NCBI RefSeq assembly: GCF_047462415.1
Contig: NZ_JANSJE010000015.1
Location: forward strand, 19,356-83,355
Source of the DNA: Thermostichus sp047462415
GTDB taxonomy: Bacteria > Cyanobacteriota > Cyanobacteriia > Thermostichales > Thermostichaceae
Length of the DNA: 64,000 nt
Direction of reading: 5' to 3'
Position 1 is the first letter of the stretch. Each line of letters starts with the position of its first letter. A model generated the notes under the pieces. It did not search any database and had not been told where the DNA came from. It saw only the letters and a program-made list of their open reading frames with translations. Positions 16,090-25,373 of this stretch are shown here, one piece after another. The translations under genes were made by a program, and so were the position numbers.

Positions 16090-17862
16090 TTAAACCTGCT
16101 GGAGCTGCTGCACCTGGGCCTGCAGGTAGGGGATCCCCACCCGGTGGCAATAGTCGCCGAAGCGCTCCTGGGGGTGACGCTCCTGCTTGTAGAGCTGCAG
16201 AAGAACTCTCATCAGCGGCACGATCTGGCTAATGTGCACCCGATCCTGAAACGGCTGGGCCAGGCGATCCCCTTGCGGGCTGGCCCCCAGCCAGATTTGG
16301 TAGTGGTCGGGGGCGGATCCCACCAAGCCGAGCTCTGCCAAGTAAGGCCGGGCACAGCCATTGGGGCAGCCGGTCATGCGCACCAAAAAGGGCGAATCCT
16401 GCAGCCCCAGCTCCTGCAACACCTGATCCAACTGGCGAATCAGGGTGGGCAAAGCTCGCTCTGACTCGGTGATGGCCAAGCCGCAGGTGGGAAGCGCCGG
16501 ACAGGCCATGGAGAGCCGCACCAGCTCCGGGATCTCCTCTTTGGAAAGCACCTCATGGGACTTGAGGATCTGGTTGATGGCCTCTCGCTGGTGATCCTCG
16601 ATGTCAATGAAGATCACGTCCTGCGTAGGAGTCAGCCGCAGGTGTAGAGAAAATTCCTCTACAATCTTGCGCAGGGCCGTTTTCAACTGCCGCTCCGGCG
16701 TATCTTGGATGCGGCCATTTTCAATGGAGAGGCCCAAAAACCAACGGCCATCCCCTTGCTCGTGCCAGCCCAGGTAGTCGTCGCTGTTGGGGATACACTT
16801 GGGCAAGGGACGAAAACGGGGCAATTTTTCCCCAACATACTCCTCAACAGCGCGGCGAAACTTGCGGATCCCCCAGTCGCGCACCAGATACTTCAGCCGT
16901 GCCTGCTTGCGGTCGTAGCGGTTGCCGTGATCCCGCTGCACCGCCAAAATCGCCTGGCAAACCCGGTACACCGCTTCCGGCGGGGCAAAGCAGAGCTTCT
17001 GGGCCAAAAGGGGTTGGGTCTCCTCCTTGCCGTGGGTGCGCCCCATGCCGCCGCCCACCACGATGTTGAAGCCCTTGAGGTTGCCCTTGCGGTCGGTGAG
17101 GACGATCAAACCCAGGTCTTGGGAGTACACATCGACGGTGTTCTCTCCGGCTACGGCGATGGCCGTCTTAAACTTGCGGGGCAGATAGACCGGGCCATAG
17201 AGAGGTTCCGGCCCCTCCAGCCTCACGCCGTTGCCCACAAACTGCTCGGCTTCCCGGACTTCCGGATCCACCGGCGGGATGGGAACCGGCTCCCCATCCA
17301 CCCACAGCTCGTAGTAGGCAGAAGTCTTTGGAGCCAGGAGATCCGCCAGCTTGCGGGCATACTCCTGGGCGTAGCGGTAGGCAGGCCGGTTTTTGTAGGG
17401 GGCGACTGGTGCCATGACGTTGCGGTTGACATCGCCACAGGCGGCCAGGGTGGATCCCATCTGCCGGACGATGCTGGCCACCGTGGCCTTGAGATTTTTC
17501 TTCAAGATCCCGTGGAGTTGAAAGGTCTGCCGGGTGGTGGCCCGCAGGGTGCCGTTGCCGTACTCCTCGGCCAGCCGATCCAGGGTCAAGTAGAGCTGCG
17601 GCGGCACATGCCCCCCCGGAATACGGGTGCGCAACATCATCTCGTAGGCCCGCTCCAACCCCTCCTGCTTTCGCTGCTGCCGCAGATCCCGGTCGTCCTG
17701 CTGGTAGGCGCCATGAAACTTGAGCACCTGCACCGCCGCTTCGCTAAAGTGGGTAGTGTCTTGGGCCAGCTCCTGCTGCAAGGGATCCCGCAGGAAATGG
17801 CTATCTGCCTTGATCTGCTCCACCTTGGAGCGCTTGGCCTCAGAGCCGACAAGGGAGCTCAT
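16090..17862 (-). CDS. sir: Ferredoxin-sulfite reductase
   Basis: Sir reduces sulfite to sulfide with six electrons from ferredoxin, the last reductive step of sulfur assimilation. The 590-residue protein has both ferredoxin-dependent sulfite/nitrite reductase repeats. The four cysteines that bind the coupled 4Fe-4S cluster and siroheme are at about 454, 460, 499 and 503 (CPALPTC and GCPNGC). Siroheme-contacting arginines lie in the RATTRQTFQLHG segment. The MSSLVGSEAKRSK start (17862) is used instead of an open extension to 17910. The cysteine spacing CxxxxxC fits both sulfite and nitrite reductases, but the overall sequence reads as sulfite reductase. No sulfur-assimilation neighbours are seen. 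Confidence 0.93.
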   Translation of the reverse strand: MSSLVGSEAKRSKVEQIKADSHFLRDPLQQELAQDTTHFSEAAVQVLKFHGAYQQDDRDLRQQRKQEGLERAYEMMLRTRIPGGHVPPQLYLTLDRLAEEYGNGTLRATTRQTFQLHGILKKNLKATVASIVRQMGSTLAACGDVNRNVMAPVAPYKNRPAYRYAQEYARKLADLLAPKTSAYYELWVDGEPVPIPPVDPEVREAEQFVGNGVRLEGPEPLYGPVYLPRKFKTAIAVAGENTVDVYSQDLGLIVLTDRKGNLKGFNIVVGGGMGRTHGKEETQPLLAQKLCFAPPEAVYRVCQAILAVQRDHGNRYDRKQARLKYLVRDWGIRKFRRAVEEYVGEKLPRFRPLPKCIPNSDDYLGWHEQGDGRWFLGLSIENGRIQDTPERQLKTALRKIVEEFSLHLRLTPTQDVIFIDIEDHQREAINQILKSHEVLSKEEIPELVRLSMACPALPTCGLAITESERALPTLIRQLDQVLQELGLQDSPFLVRMTGCPNGCARPYLAELGLVGSAPDHYQIWLGASPQGDRLAQPFQDRVHISQIVPLMRVLLQLYKQERHPQERFGDYCHRVGIPYLQAQVQQLQQV

Positions 17863-17958
17863 CTGATTCTCCAGTAATCCGGTCGGAATACCTGTGAAAC
17901 AGGGTAGCATCTCCCCTGGACTGCGTCCAGTTCTATGGGTTTGAGGTGGAACAGCCTA

Positions 17959-18092
17959 CCCCCCTCTCCCAGAGGGAGAGGGGACGGGGGTGAGGGTCGT
18001 CACTCTGTCTGAGAGAGGGGCCGGGGGTGTTCGCGCTAGCGGCGCGGAGCGCTTGGGTCGTCACTCAGGGAGAGGGGCCGGGGGTGAGGGGT
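17959..18092. repeat. Composite CCCCTCTCCC repeat cluster (inverted)
   Basis: The same two-part repeat as at 9270, read on the other strand: GGAGAGGGG-type units (near 17972-18000, 18013-18030 and 18070-18090) with one GTTCGCGCTAGCGGCGCGGA GCGCTTGGG unit between the second and third. It lies between the 3' end of the exporter gene and the 5' side of sir. Confidence 0.8.
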
Positions 18093-18123
18093 ACCAGGGC
18101 AGATTGAGAGCTAAGGCAGCGCT

Positions 18124-20118
18124 CTAGCCGGCCAGGGCCAAGCGGGCGCCGTATTCTGCCGCCGACCAGAGTTTCCAGGCAGAGTTGCCCTGTAGCTCCA
18201 AGACCAGGTCGTGGTAGGCCAGGAGAGTGGGGCGGTGGCCGACGCTGACGTAGATGGTGTTGAGGTGTTGCAGTTGCAGGTAGAGCAGCTTTTCGTTGGC
18301 TACATCTAGAGCGCTGGTGGCCTCGTCCAAAATGGCGTAGCGGGGCTGAGTAATCAAAATGCGGGCAAAGGCCAGGCGCTGCTGTTCCCCCAAAGAGAGG
18401 GTGCTGGCCCAATCTTTCTCCACGTCAAAGCCGCCCACCCGCTCCGGCAAATCGGCTAGGTTCACCTGGGCCAAAACCCGGATGAGATCTGCATCGCTGA
18501 GATCCCGGCGACGACCTGGATAGAGGAGTTGATCCCGCAGGGATCCCAGCAGCATGTAGGGCTTTTGCGGCAGGAAGAGCATCTCGGTGGTGTCGGGGCG
18601 GGCGATGGATCCCTGGCCGTTGTTCCACAGGCCGGCAATGGCCCGCAGTAGGGAGCTCTTGCCGCTGCCGCTGGCCCCCACAATGAGCAGCCGTTGGCCC
18701 GCCTCTAAACTCAGAGACAGATCCCGCACCAGGGTTCGTTCCGAGTTTGGTGTTAGCAAAGTAACCTGCTGCAGCGCCAGTTGGGGAGCGATGCGAGTTT
18801 GGATGGTGCTCTCCTGGTCGCGGGTGTGGCGCAGGGCCGGATTCTCCAACGTTTCGTAAAAGGACCCTAGACGGTTGATCCCGGCGGCAAAGCTGGAGAT
18901 GCTCTGGATCTGGTTGGCCACAATTGAAAGGGCACTCAGCACCTGGCTAAAGGCGATGGTGGCTTGGGTAATGGTGCCAAAATCCCGTACGCCGCTAAAG
19001 TAAAGGGGGGCCACAATTACGTAGGGCACAATGCGCGTGAAATAGTTATAGGCATACTGAAAAATGTCAATAATGGCCTGCCAGATGATTAACAAGTCAA
19101 AGTTGCGCAGGGCAGCGGCAAAGCGATTCAAGATCTGCCTCAGCTCTAGGTCTTCTCCCTGGTAAAAGGCGATGGACTCAGCGTTGTCCCGCACGTGGAC
19201 TAGGCTGTAGCGAAAGTCAGCCTCGTAGCGCAGTTGATCGAAGTTAATTTTAATCAGCTTGCGACCGGCCAAAATGGCAATGGCGGTGCCGATGGTAGCA
19301 TAGATAACCAGTCCCACCGCCAAGGGGCGGGAGATGCTGTAGAGAATGCCGGTAAAGGCGTAGAGGGTGAGGATCGAGTCGAGAATATCCAGCAAAAAAG
19401 AAAGGGTGGTGCCGGTAAAGGAGCGAACGTCTTCGGAGATGCGCTGGTCGGGGTTATCAATCTCTGTGTTAGCGGCGTTAGAATCCAGCTCGTAGTAGGC
19501 CCGCTGCTCGAAGTAGCGATCCAGAAAGTGGTCGGTCAGCCATTCCCGCCAAAACAGGCCCAGCTTCAGCCGTGTATACCGATAGATCACCAAAATGGGA
19601 ATGGCCGAGATGATCAACACCCCGTAGATGATTAAAAACTGCCAGAAGGTGTTCTCTTCTTTTTGCTGTAGGGCGGTGTCGATAAACCGAAAGATAAAGC
19701 TGATCATCACGTTTAATCGGTTTACCGTTAAAGATAGAAACAGCAAAAAGGTCAACAACAGCCATTGCAGCCAGCGCCGCTGAATCTGGCGCCACACCAG
19801 CCCAAAGGCCAGGCTGCTCAGAGCCAAGCTGGCTGCGGCCACCCACAGCAGCGGCGAGGCCAAGTTTCTCTCCGTTTGCGCCACCAGCCCGGCTGCTACA
19901 TTGGTAAAAAACTCTGGGAACAGGGCCTGACCAACCAAGGTCACCCCAATCTCCACAAAGAACATCAAGGCAACCACAAACACCATGGCCGCTGCCAGCA
20001 AGCCAAAGAAAATCCAGCCCCCATAGCGCACCCGCGGATAAAAGTAGGGCTGGGCTACCGTGATAAAGCGGTCCCAAAGTTTGCGGTCGAAATTAAATTG
20101 AGCGGCTTGGGATTCCAT
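18124..20118 (-). CDS. BacA/ABCD-type ABC transporter (fused permease and ATPase)
   Basis: A 664-residue half-transporter. About six hydrophobic segments fill residues 35-400 and an ATPase follows. The ATPase has Walker A GASGSGKSS at about 481-489, the signature as LSLGEQQRLAFAR and Walker B YAILDEATSALD. The SbmA/BacA-like elements are NPDQRISEDVRSFTG near residue 225 and the FAAALRNFDLLIIWQAI segment. Bacterial members move peptides, vitamin B12 or fatty-acid-like compounds; the substrate here is unknown. ATG 20118 is used in place of a TTG six codons upstream. It stands alone between sir and larC. Confidence 0.87.
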   Translation of the reverse strand: MESQAAQFNFDRKLWDRFITVAQPYFYPRVRYGGWIFFGLLAAAMVFVVALMFFVEIGVTLVGQALFPEFFTNVAAGLVAQTERNLASPLLWVAAASLALSSLAFGLVWRQIQRRWLQWLLLTFLLFLSLTVNRLNVMISFIFRFIDTALQQKEENTFWQFLIIYGVLIISAIPILVIYRYTRLKLGLFWREWLTDHFLDRYFEQRAYYELDSNAANTEIDNPDQRISEDVRSFTGTTLSFLLDILDSILTLYAFTGILYSISRPLAVGLVIYATIGTAIAILAGRKLIKINFDQLRYEADFRYSLVHVRDNAESIAFYQGEDLELRQILNRFAAALRNFDLLIIWQAIIDIFQYAYNYFTRIVPYVIVAPLYFSGVRDFGTITQATIAFSQVLSALSIVANQIQSISSFAAGINRLGSFYETLENPALRHTRDQESTIQTRIAPQLALQQVTLLTPNSERTLVRDLSLSLEAGQRLLIVGASGSGKSSLLRAIAGLWNNGQGSIARPDTTEMLFLPQKPYMLLGSLRDQLLYPGRRRDLSDADLIRVLAQVNLADLPERVGGFDVEKDWASTLSLGEQQRLAFARILITQPRYAILDEATSALDVANEKLLYLQLQHLNTIYVSVGHRPTLLAYHDLVLELQGNSAWKLWSAAEYGARLALAG

Positions 20119-20295
20119 GTTTGTGGTCGTGGTCAAGAGCGTGGGATCGACATCTTCCAGGCTAGCAGGCCAGGGATCCCTTCTCGGTCCACCAGGAGCA
20201 AATCCCTTCGCCTCTGAGGAAGAGCCCCGTTGCTCATGCTGAGCCAGTGCTGGTAGGGTTTATGTCCAGCCTACTTTTGCCCAAAGCTTCTGTTT

Positions 20296-21489
20296 TCAGT
20301 CGGGATCCCCTTGCAGCCGCTTTTGCCACGCCGCTTGGGCCGCCAGCCACACCGTCTGGACCGGCACGCGGAACTCTTGGGCGCAGGCCACACAGTCGCG
20401 GAACTCCGGCTGGGCGTTGACAAGGCGGCCATGGTGATGGGCCACCTTGATGTCCACCAGGCCGTAGGGGGTTTCCACCCGCTCGATCCGCCGCTCCAGG
20501 ACGGTGCGCTGCTGCTGGGAGTGGCGGATGCCCAGGGTGGTGGTTTCCCGGAAGATGAGCTCCTGGCACTCCGGCACCCGATCCGGCGGGCAGATTACCG
20601 TCAACAACACCCCTGGTCGCCCCTGCTTCATGGTGATGGGCTGGGTAAACACATCCCAGGCGCCAAGGATCAGCAACTGCTCGCAGGTATAGGCAATCAC
20701 TTGGGGGTTGAGGTCGTCAATCTGAGTTTGCAGCACCGAGACGATCTCGGTTGGCTCTTCCCCCTGGGACTGGCCAATCCAAAGACGAAACACGTTGGGA
20801 ATGGGCAGCTCGCGGCTGCCGGCCCCGCGCCCCACTTTTTCCAGCCGCAGCGGTGGACAGGGCCCAAACGCTTCTGCCAGCGCCACCGCCAAGGCTGCGC
20901 CGGTGGGGGTAACCAGCTCGGCTTCCACGCCGTTGCTAAACACCGGCACCCGCCCCATCTCCCACAGCTCGATCACCGCCGGCACGGGCACCGCTAGTTG
21001 GCCGTGTTCGGTGCTCACCCAGCCGCCGCCAATGGGGTGAGGAGAGGAGATCACCCGCTCCACCTGCAGCCAATCCAGGCCGATACAGGTGCCGACGATA
21101 TCCACCAGGGCATCGACGGCCCCTACCTCGTGGAAATGCACTGTTTCCAGGGGCACCCGATGGACTTTTGCCTCTGCTTGCGCCAGCTTCTCAAAAACTT
21201 TGAGGCTGCGGGCCTTGACCGCGGGAGCCAACCGGGATCCGGCAATCAAAGCCTGGATTTCCTTCCAAGGGCGGGCGGGCGGGGATCCGTCCAACACTTC
21301 TACCACCGCCTGTAGGGCAGGCTGGCCACACCGCTGCACCCGCTTCGCCTGCAGGCTGTATTCCCCCTCGATGCCCAGCGCCTGGAGCTGCTGCTTGAGA
21401 TACTCCAAGGGCACCCCACAATCCAGCAGCGCCCCCAGACACATGTCGCCGGCAATGCCCGCCGCACAGTCGAAGTAAGCTATTCTCAT
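20296..21489 (-). CDS. larC: Nickel-pincer cofactor insertion protein LarC
   Basis: LarC inserts nickel into the pyridinium-dithiocarboxylate precursor, forming the nickel-pincer nucleotide of lactate racemase and relatives. The 397-residue protein begins with the family hallmark RIAYFDCAAGIAGDMCLGAL. It carries HFHEVGAVDALVDIVG in the middle and LQTQIDDLNPQVIAYTCEQL in the C-terminal half, with KVAHHHGRLVNAQPEF near the end. LarB, LarE and LarA homologues are not in this window. It follows pam68 by 66 bases on the same strand and may be read with rpsO-pam68. Confidence 0.9.
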   Translation of the reverse strand: MRIAYFDCAAGIAGDMCLGALLDCGVPLEYLKQQLQALGIEGEYSLQAKRVQRCGQPALQAVVEVLDGSPPARPWKEIQALIAGSRLAPAVKARSLKVFEKLAQAEAKVHRVPLETVHFHEVGAVDALVDIVGTCIGLDWLQVERVISSPHPIGGGWVSTEHGQLAVPVPAVIELWEMGRVPVFSNGVEAELVTPTGAALAVALAEAFGPCPPLRLEKVGRGAGSRELPIPNVFRLWIGQSQGEEPTEIVSVLQTQIDDLNPQVIAYTCEQLLILGAWDVFTQPITMKQGRPGVLLTVICPPDRVPECQELIFRETTTLGIRHSQQQRTVLERRIERVETPYGLVDIKVAHHHGRLVNAQPEFRDCVACAQEFRVPVQTVWLAAQAAWQKRLQGDPD

Positions 21490-21555
21490 GCCAGAGAACT
21501 GGGGGTGACAGCTATTGTAGGCAGCAACTGGCCTGGTCCGGTGATAGGAGAGGAA

Positions 21556-21993
21556 TTAGGCTTCCCCAGAGTCTGAAGATTGAGAAGATTGGGCAGCAGA
21601 TTCCCGCCAGTGTTGGATGACGTTGCCCAAATTGCGCCGAAACTCTCCAATTCCCAAGAGGGATCCGGGGTTGGGATCCCAGGAAGCCGAGAACACGCCG
21701 TAGCTGATGCCCAAAAAGCCAAGGCCAAACAAGGTTAGCGACTCCACCAAGGTGAAGTAAGGGGGCAAAGCCACCACATGGTTGGTTAAGAGGTAGTAAT
21801 TGATGAAAAAGCTGCTCAGGCCCAGCCCAGAGGGGATCCCGGAAAACACCAGGATCCGCCGCACCATCCGCCGGCTGACCTCAGGGGGGATCGCAGCAAC
21901 AGGTTCCTGCTTAGGCGGCTTCTTCTCGACCTCAGCAGAGGTAGAACTGGGGCGACGGCGGACGGCTTTGGAATGGCGGCTGGATTTGGCCAC
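21556..21993 (-). CDS. PAM68-family photosystem II assembly protein
   Basis: PAM68 homologues help early photosystem II assembly and chlorophyll insertion into CP47 in thylakoid membranes. The 145-residue protein has a basic, disordered N-terminus and the conserved IPPEVSRRMVRRILVFSGIP block. Two membrane segments follow (LGLSSFFINYYLL and LTLFGLGFLGISYGV) and then SASWDPNPGSLLGIGEFRRN. The start codon is GTG at 21993. It lies 35 bases downstream of rpsO on the same strand, the linkage known for Synechocystis sll0933 and its rps15. Confidence 0.9.
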   Translation of the reverse strand: MAKSSRHSKAVRRRPSSTSAEVEKKPPKQEPVAAIPPEVSRRMVRRILVFSGIPSGLGLSSFFINYYLLTNHVVALPPYFTLVESLTLFGLGFLGISYGVFSASWDPNPGSLLGIGEFRRNLGNVIQHWRESAAQSSQSSDSGEA

Positions 21994-22028
21994 AAAGACA
22001 GCTCTCCGATAGCGTTTTGGATGGGTAC

Positions 22029-22304
22029 CTACTTTTTCACCCGGATGTTCAGCCGTTCGGCCAGCTCCCGGAAGCGGTCAGGAGAATGCTTAGCGATGTA
22101 GTTGAGCAGCCGCTTGCGCCGACCGATCATCATCAGCAAGCCGCGGCGGGAGTTGAAATCTTTCGGGTTTTTCTGGAGGTGCTGCGAGAGTTGGTTGATG
22201 CGGCTGGTGAGCAGAGCCACCTGAACATCGGCAGAACCGGTGTCGGTGTCGTGAAGTCGATAGCTCTCGATGATCTGCTGCTTCTCTTGTTGCAATAAGG
22301 CCAT
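22029..22304 (-). CDS. rpsO: 30S ribosomal protein S15
   Basis: S15 binds the central domain of 16S rRNA early in small-subunit assembly. The 91-residue product shows the S15 fold and motifs: HDTDTGSADVQVALLTSRI, QHLQKNPKDFNSRRGLL and the basic IGRRKRLLNYI. ATG 22304 (MALLQQEKQQ) matches family starts; a ten-codon extension upstream is ignored. It leads an apparent rpsO-pam68(-larC) unit and is divergent from the HEAT-repeat gene. Confidence 0.96.
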   Translation of the reverse strand: MALLQQEKQQIIESYRLHDTDTGSADVQVALLTSRINQLSQHLQKNPKDFNSRRGLLMMIGRRKRLLNYIAKHSPDRFRELAERLNIRVKK

Positions 22305-22397
22305 AAGATCAAAGGACTGGATGCACTGCTTCAAAATAATAACATCGACCTTTTGTCCCTTGCTATTGCCGGGGATGATCGTGGAGACAAGGGGATC

Positions 22398-23081
22398 ATG
22401 ACACCAACCTCTGGAAATCCTCCGGCACTGCCGGCTTTGCTGGAACTGCTGAATTCACAAGACCTGGGAGATCGGCTGAGCGCCGTCAACAAGGCCAGAG
22501 AACTGCCTGGGCCAGAAGCCTTGACGCTGTTGCAGCAAGCCATAGCCGACGAGAATGCCCGCGTCCGCTATGCCGCCATCAGCCAGATGGGCACCCTATC
22601 TGGTGTCGATCCTGCCCCCCTTTTGCCCATTTTGCAGCGCTCTTTGCGAGAAGATCCGGAGTTCGATGTGCGGGCTGCTGCTGCCGCTGCCCTGGGGGAT
22701 CTGAAGCAGCCGCAGGCCCTGGACGATCTTCTGGGGGCTTATCGGCGGGAAACAGAGTGGCTAGTGCGATTCAGCGTCGTCGCCGCCCTGGGGGAGCTGG
22801 GCAACTCTGCCGCCTTCGACACCCTGGTGGAAGCTTTGCAAGCAGGAGATGATCTGCTGACAACAGCCGCTGCCGCCGCCCTGGGGGATCTGGGGGATCC
22901 GCGAGCCATCCCCCATCTAGAGCCCTTCATCGATTCAGACGATTGGCAGTTGCGCTACCGCGTCTGCATTGCCCTGTCCAAGCTGGGCACCGAAGCCGCC
23001 CGCCCCGGCCTAACCCGGCTGGCCCAGGATCCCCAAGAGCAGGTGGCCGCCCACGCCCGCGCCGCCCTGGAATCCCTGTAG
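22398..23081 (+). CDS. HEAT-like repeat protein (phycobilisome lyase/NblB-like)
   Basis: A 227-residue protein made of about six HEAT-like repeats, for example DENARVRYAAISQMG, EFDVRAAAAAALGDLKQPQA and LLTTAAAAALGDLGDPRAIP. This repeat is shared by phycobilin lyase subunits (CpcE/F type) and the phycobilisome degradation protein NblB. Its distance from any phycobiliprotein operon and its opposite orientation to apcD, 19 bases away, make the exact role uncertain. ATG 22398 is used; the frame is open for 15 more codons upstream. A second protein of the same kind is at 51086-51835. Confidence 0.8.
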   Translation: MTPTSGNPPALPALLELLNSQDLGDRLSAVNKARELPGPEALTLLQQAIADENARVRYAAISQMGTLSGVDPAPLLPILQRSLREDPEFDVRAAAAAALGDLKQPQALDDLLGAYRRETEWLVRFSVVAALGELGNSAAFDTLVEALQAGDDLLTTAAAAALGDLGDPRAIPHLEPFIDSDDWQLRYRVCIALSKLGTEAARPGLTRLAQDPQEQVAAHARAALESL

Positions 23082-23099
23082 ATCTCCGGCCAACCTGCC

Positions 23100-23585
23100 C
23101 TAGCTCATGGCGTTGATGATGTAATCAAAGTAGGGAGCGGCCTCGGCGGCGGAGTCCGGATCCAACAGGCTGAGGGCTGCTTCCTTCAAAAAGACCATCG
23201 CGTCGATCATGCCGGCGATGGGCACGTTGAGGGCGTTGTACATTTCCCGCACCCCTATCAGGCCGATGGACTCAATCGGCTCTTTGCTGCCGGCAATAAT
23301 GCCATAGGTCACCAGACGCAGGTACCAGTCGTAATCTCGCAAACATTGGTTGTAGCGCTTGTCACCGTAAGCATTGCCGCCGGGTTGCACATATTCCGGC
23401 CGCTTGGCAAATAGCCGCTTTTGGGCCTCGTCGATGATGCGCTTTTTATTTTCTGTTAGCACCTGAGCGATTTGCAGACGCCTCTCGCCCGTAGTCATGT
23501 AGTTTCTGATGGCTTCCAGTTCGCTGACTGAGAGGTAACGCAGTTGGTCATCCGCGGTCTCGATGATCTGGTTGATCACGCTCAC
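23100..23585 (-). CDS. apcD: Allophycocyanin alpha-B subunit (ApcD)
   Basis: ApcD is a minor, red-shifted core subunit of the phycobilisome that passes energy towards photosystem I and II. The 161-residue globin-like protein has the phycocyanobilin-binding Cys81 in CLRDYDWYLR, the PGGNAYGDKRYNQ segment before it, and GLIGVREMYNALNVP in the C-terminal half. Pattern differences from ApcA (for example ENKKRIIDEAQKRLFAKRPE and the AAPYFDYIINAMS end) favour ApcD. The start is GTG at 23585. It stands apart from any apcABC operon, as is usual for apcD, with about 180 bases of leader. Confidence 0.88.
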   Translation of the reverse strand: MSVINQIIETADDQLRYLSVSELEAIRNYMTTGERRLQIAQVLTENKKRIIDEAQKRLFAKRPEYVQPGGNAYGDKRYNQCLRDYDWYLRLVTYGIIAGSKEPIESIGLIGVREMYNALNVPIAGMIDAMVFLKEAALSLLDPDSAAEAAPYFDYIINAMS

Positions 23586-23767
23586 GGTAGGGATTCTCCT
23601 GTTTTGTAACGCTCTTTCAATTCACTTAATCAAGCCAGCCCAGCAACCCATCCCCCTAGCCAAAGGTTGGCCCAGAAGATGAGAAGACAACTTAGCAAGC
23701 TAACTGCTCCCAGTTTAGGATAGGACAGACCTTCCCTCAAGCACCTGGCCCAGCCGGCAGACTGGCT

Positions 23768-25273
23768 CTAAATCCGGCCTCGCAGCCATTGGGCCATCTC
23801 GTTGGGACGTGGGGCGGCCTCCAGACACACCTCTGCGGTAATCCGCCCCTCTTGGTAAAGCTTAAACAGAGACTGATTCATGGTACACATGCCCTCGTAG
23901 GAGCCATCGGCGATCAGCTCCTCAATTTCGTCCACCGCTCCCCGCTTGATGTAGTCGCGGATGGCATCGGTGTTGCGCATGATCTCGTGGGCCGCTGCCC
24001 GCTTGCCATCGGTGGTGCGCACCAGCGTTTGGGCAATAATTGCTACTAGAGTCTCCGCCAGTTGCAGGCGCATTGGCTCCTGCTCCTCCGGCCTGTAGAT
24101 CCCCAAGAGACGCTCGATGGTGCGGACGGCGCTGTTGGTGTGCAGGGTTCCGAAGACCAAGTGGCCCGTCTGGCCTGCCTTCAGAGCTGTATCCACCGTT
24201 TCCCGATCCCGCATCTCCCCAATCAGGATGATGTCTGGATCTTCCCGCAGCGAGGCTTTCAAGGCATTGGCAAACTCCAGGGTGTGGATGCCGACCTCCC
24301 GCTGCCGCACCATTGATTTCTTGCTCTGGTGGACGAACTCGATGGGATCTTCAATAGAAATGATGTGCTTGGGAAAATTGGAGTTGACGTAGTCCACCAT
24401 CGCCGCCAGAGTCGTGGACTTACCGGAGCCGGTGGGGCCGGTCACCAAAACCAAGCCTTTGTGCTCTTCGGCAATGCGCTTCAACACCTCAGGCGCCCGC
24501 AACTGTTCCAGCGTCAAGATCTTGAGCGGGATCAGACGCATCACCATGGCCGGGCCGAGCAGAGAAACAAAGCAGTTGACCCGACAACGCACCAGACCCT
24601 CGTACTGGATGGCGGTATCCAGCTCCAAACATTCTTCAAACTGACGAATTTGGTTCTCCGGCAAGCTTTCCCGCAGCCAGCCGTAGAACATCTCGGTGGT
24701 GGTGACCGGGTAGTTGCTCAAGACCATCTGCCCCCGATCCCGGAAACGAGGCACTTCCCCCACCCCCAGGTGAATATCGGAGTAGCCCTTGTCGTAGGCT
24801 TCCTGTACCAGTTGGCGCAGCGTCGGGCCAGCGGGGGCAGACTTAGGAGCAGCAGCGGCCACCGGGATCCGCCCAGCAGCCGTGGGGCGAGCTGGGGGCA
24901 CAAAAGGCGGAGCAGCCGGACTGGGGGGCGACACCGGAGGCCGACCCGCAGCGGCAGGAGGAGTGGGCAGAGGCATCTGCGGGGGAGTGGCAGGGCCGGG
25001 CATGGGCACCGGTGTCTGCGGGGGAGCGGCAGCCACGCCCGGCGGGATGGGCCGGCCCAGGATAGGTTTGGGCGCACTGGGGGCAGGGCGCGATCCAGTT
25101 CCTTGCGGGAGGGGAGCAGCCGCACCCAGTATCGGATCCAACTGCGTTGGGGGCTCCACCTTGGGCGTCTGAGCAGCCGCACGCGGAGGGCGCTGGGCAA
25201 CAGGCGGGGTCGGCGGCTTCCAACCGGAGTCTAAGTCGGTGGGAAATTGATTTTCGGGGCTGACCTCGCTCAT
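23768..25273 (-). CDS. PilT-like type IV pilus retraction ATPase with long proline-rich N-terminus
   Basis: This 501-residue protein is a hexameric motor-type ATPase of the PilT family, which retracts type IV pili during twitching and phototaxis. Residues 1-150 are proline/alanine-rich and look disordered. The PilT fold begins at about 152 (LRQLVQEAYDKGYSDIHLG). Walker A GPTGSGKST is at 279-287, followed by the Asp box, Walker B DPDIILIGEMRD and the His box GHLVFGTLHTN. The ending KLYQEGRITAEVCLEAAPRP NEM is PilT-like. It is not beside pilB or pilC, so it may be a PilT2-type paralogue. A long frame on the opposite strand is a shadow. Confidence 0.88.
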   Translation of the reverse strand: MSEVSPENQFPTDLDSGWKPPTPPVAQRPPRAAAQTPKVEPPTQLDPILGAAAPLPQGTGSRPAPSAPKPILGRPIPPGVAAAPPQTPVPMPGPATPPQMPLPTPPAAAGRPPVSPPSPAAPPFVPPARPTAAGRIPVAAAAPKSAPAGPTLRQLVQEAYDKGYSDIHLGVGEVPRFRDRGQMVLSNYPVTTTEMFYGWLRESLPENQIRQFEECLELDTAIQYEGLVRCRVNCFVSLLGPAMVMRLIPLKILTLEQLRAPEVLKRIAEEHKGLVLVTGPTGSGKSTTLAAMVDYVNSNFPKHIISIEDPIEFVHQSKKSMVRQREVGIHTLEFANALKASLREDPDIILIGEMRDRETVDTALKAGQTGHLVFGTLHTNSAVRTIERLLGIYRPEEQEPMRLQLAETLVAIIAQTLVRTTDGKRAAAHEIMRNTDAIRDYIKRGAVDEIEELIADGSYEGMCTMNQSLFKLYQEGRITAEVCLEAAPRPNEMAQWLRGRI

Positions 25274-25373
25274 AACAGGCCTCGCTTCTGGCAGGATCTG
25301 CGTCGATTTTAAGCTAGTATTCCCAGCCTGAGCAGAGGATTAGCTTTCTTGCCGGCAAAGCTCCGCGGGATCC

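Noticed and set aside
16705..17877. A 390-codon plus-strand frame inside sir
   Set aside because: Antisense to the clear sulfite reductase coding frame; no family resemblance.
24329..25234. A 301-codon plus-strand frame across the PilT-like gene
   Set aside because: Antisense to the proline-rich and ATPase coding region; composition artefact of high GC.
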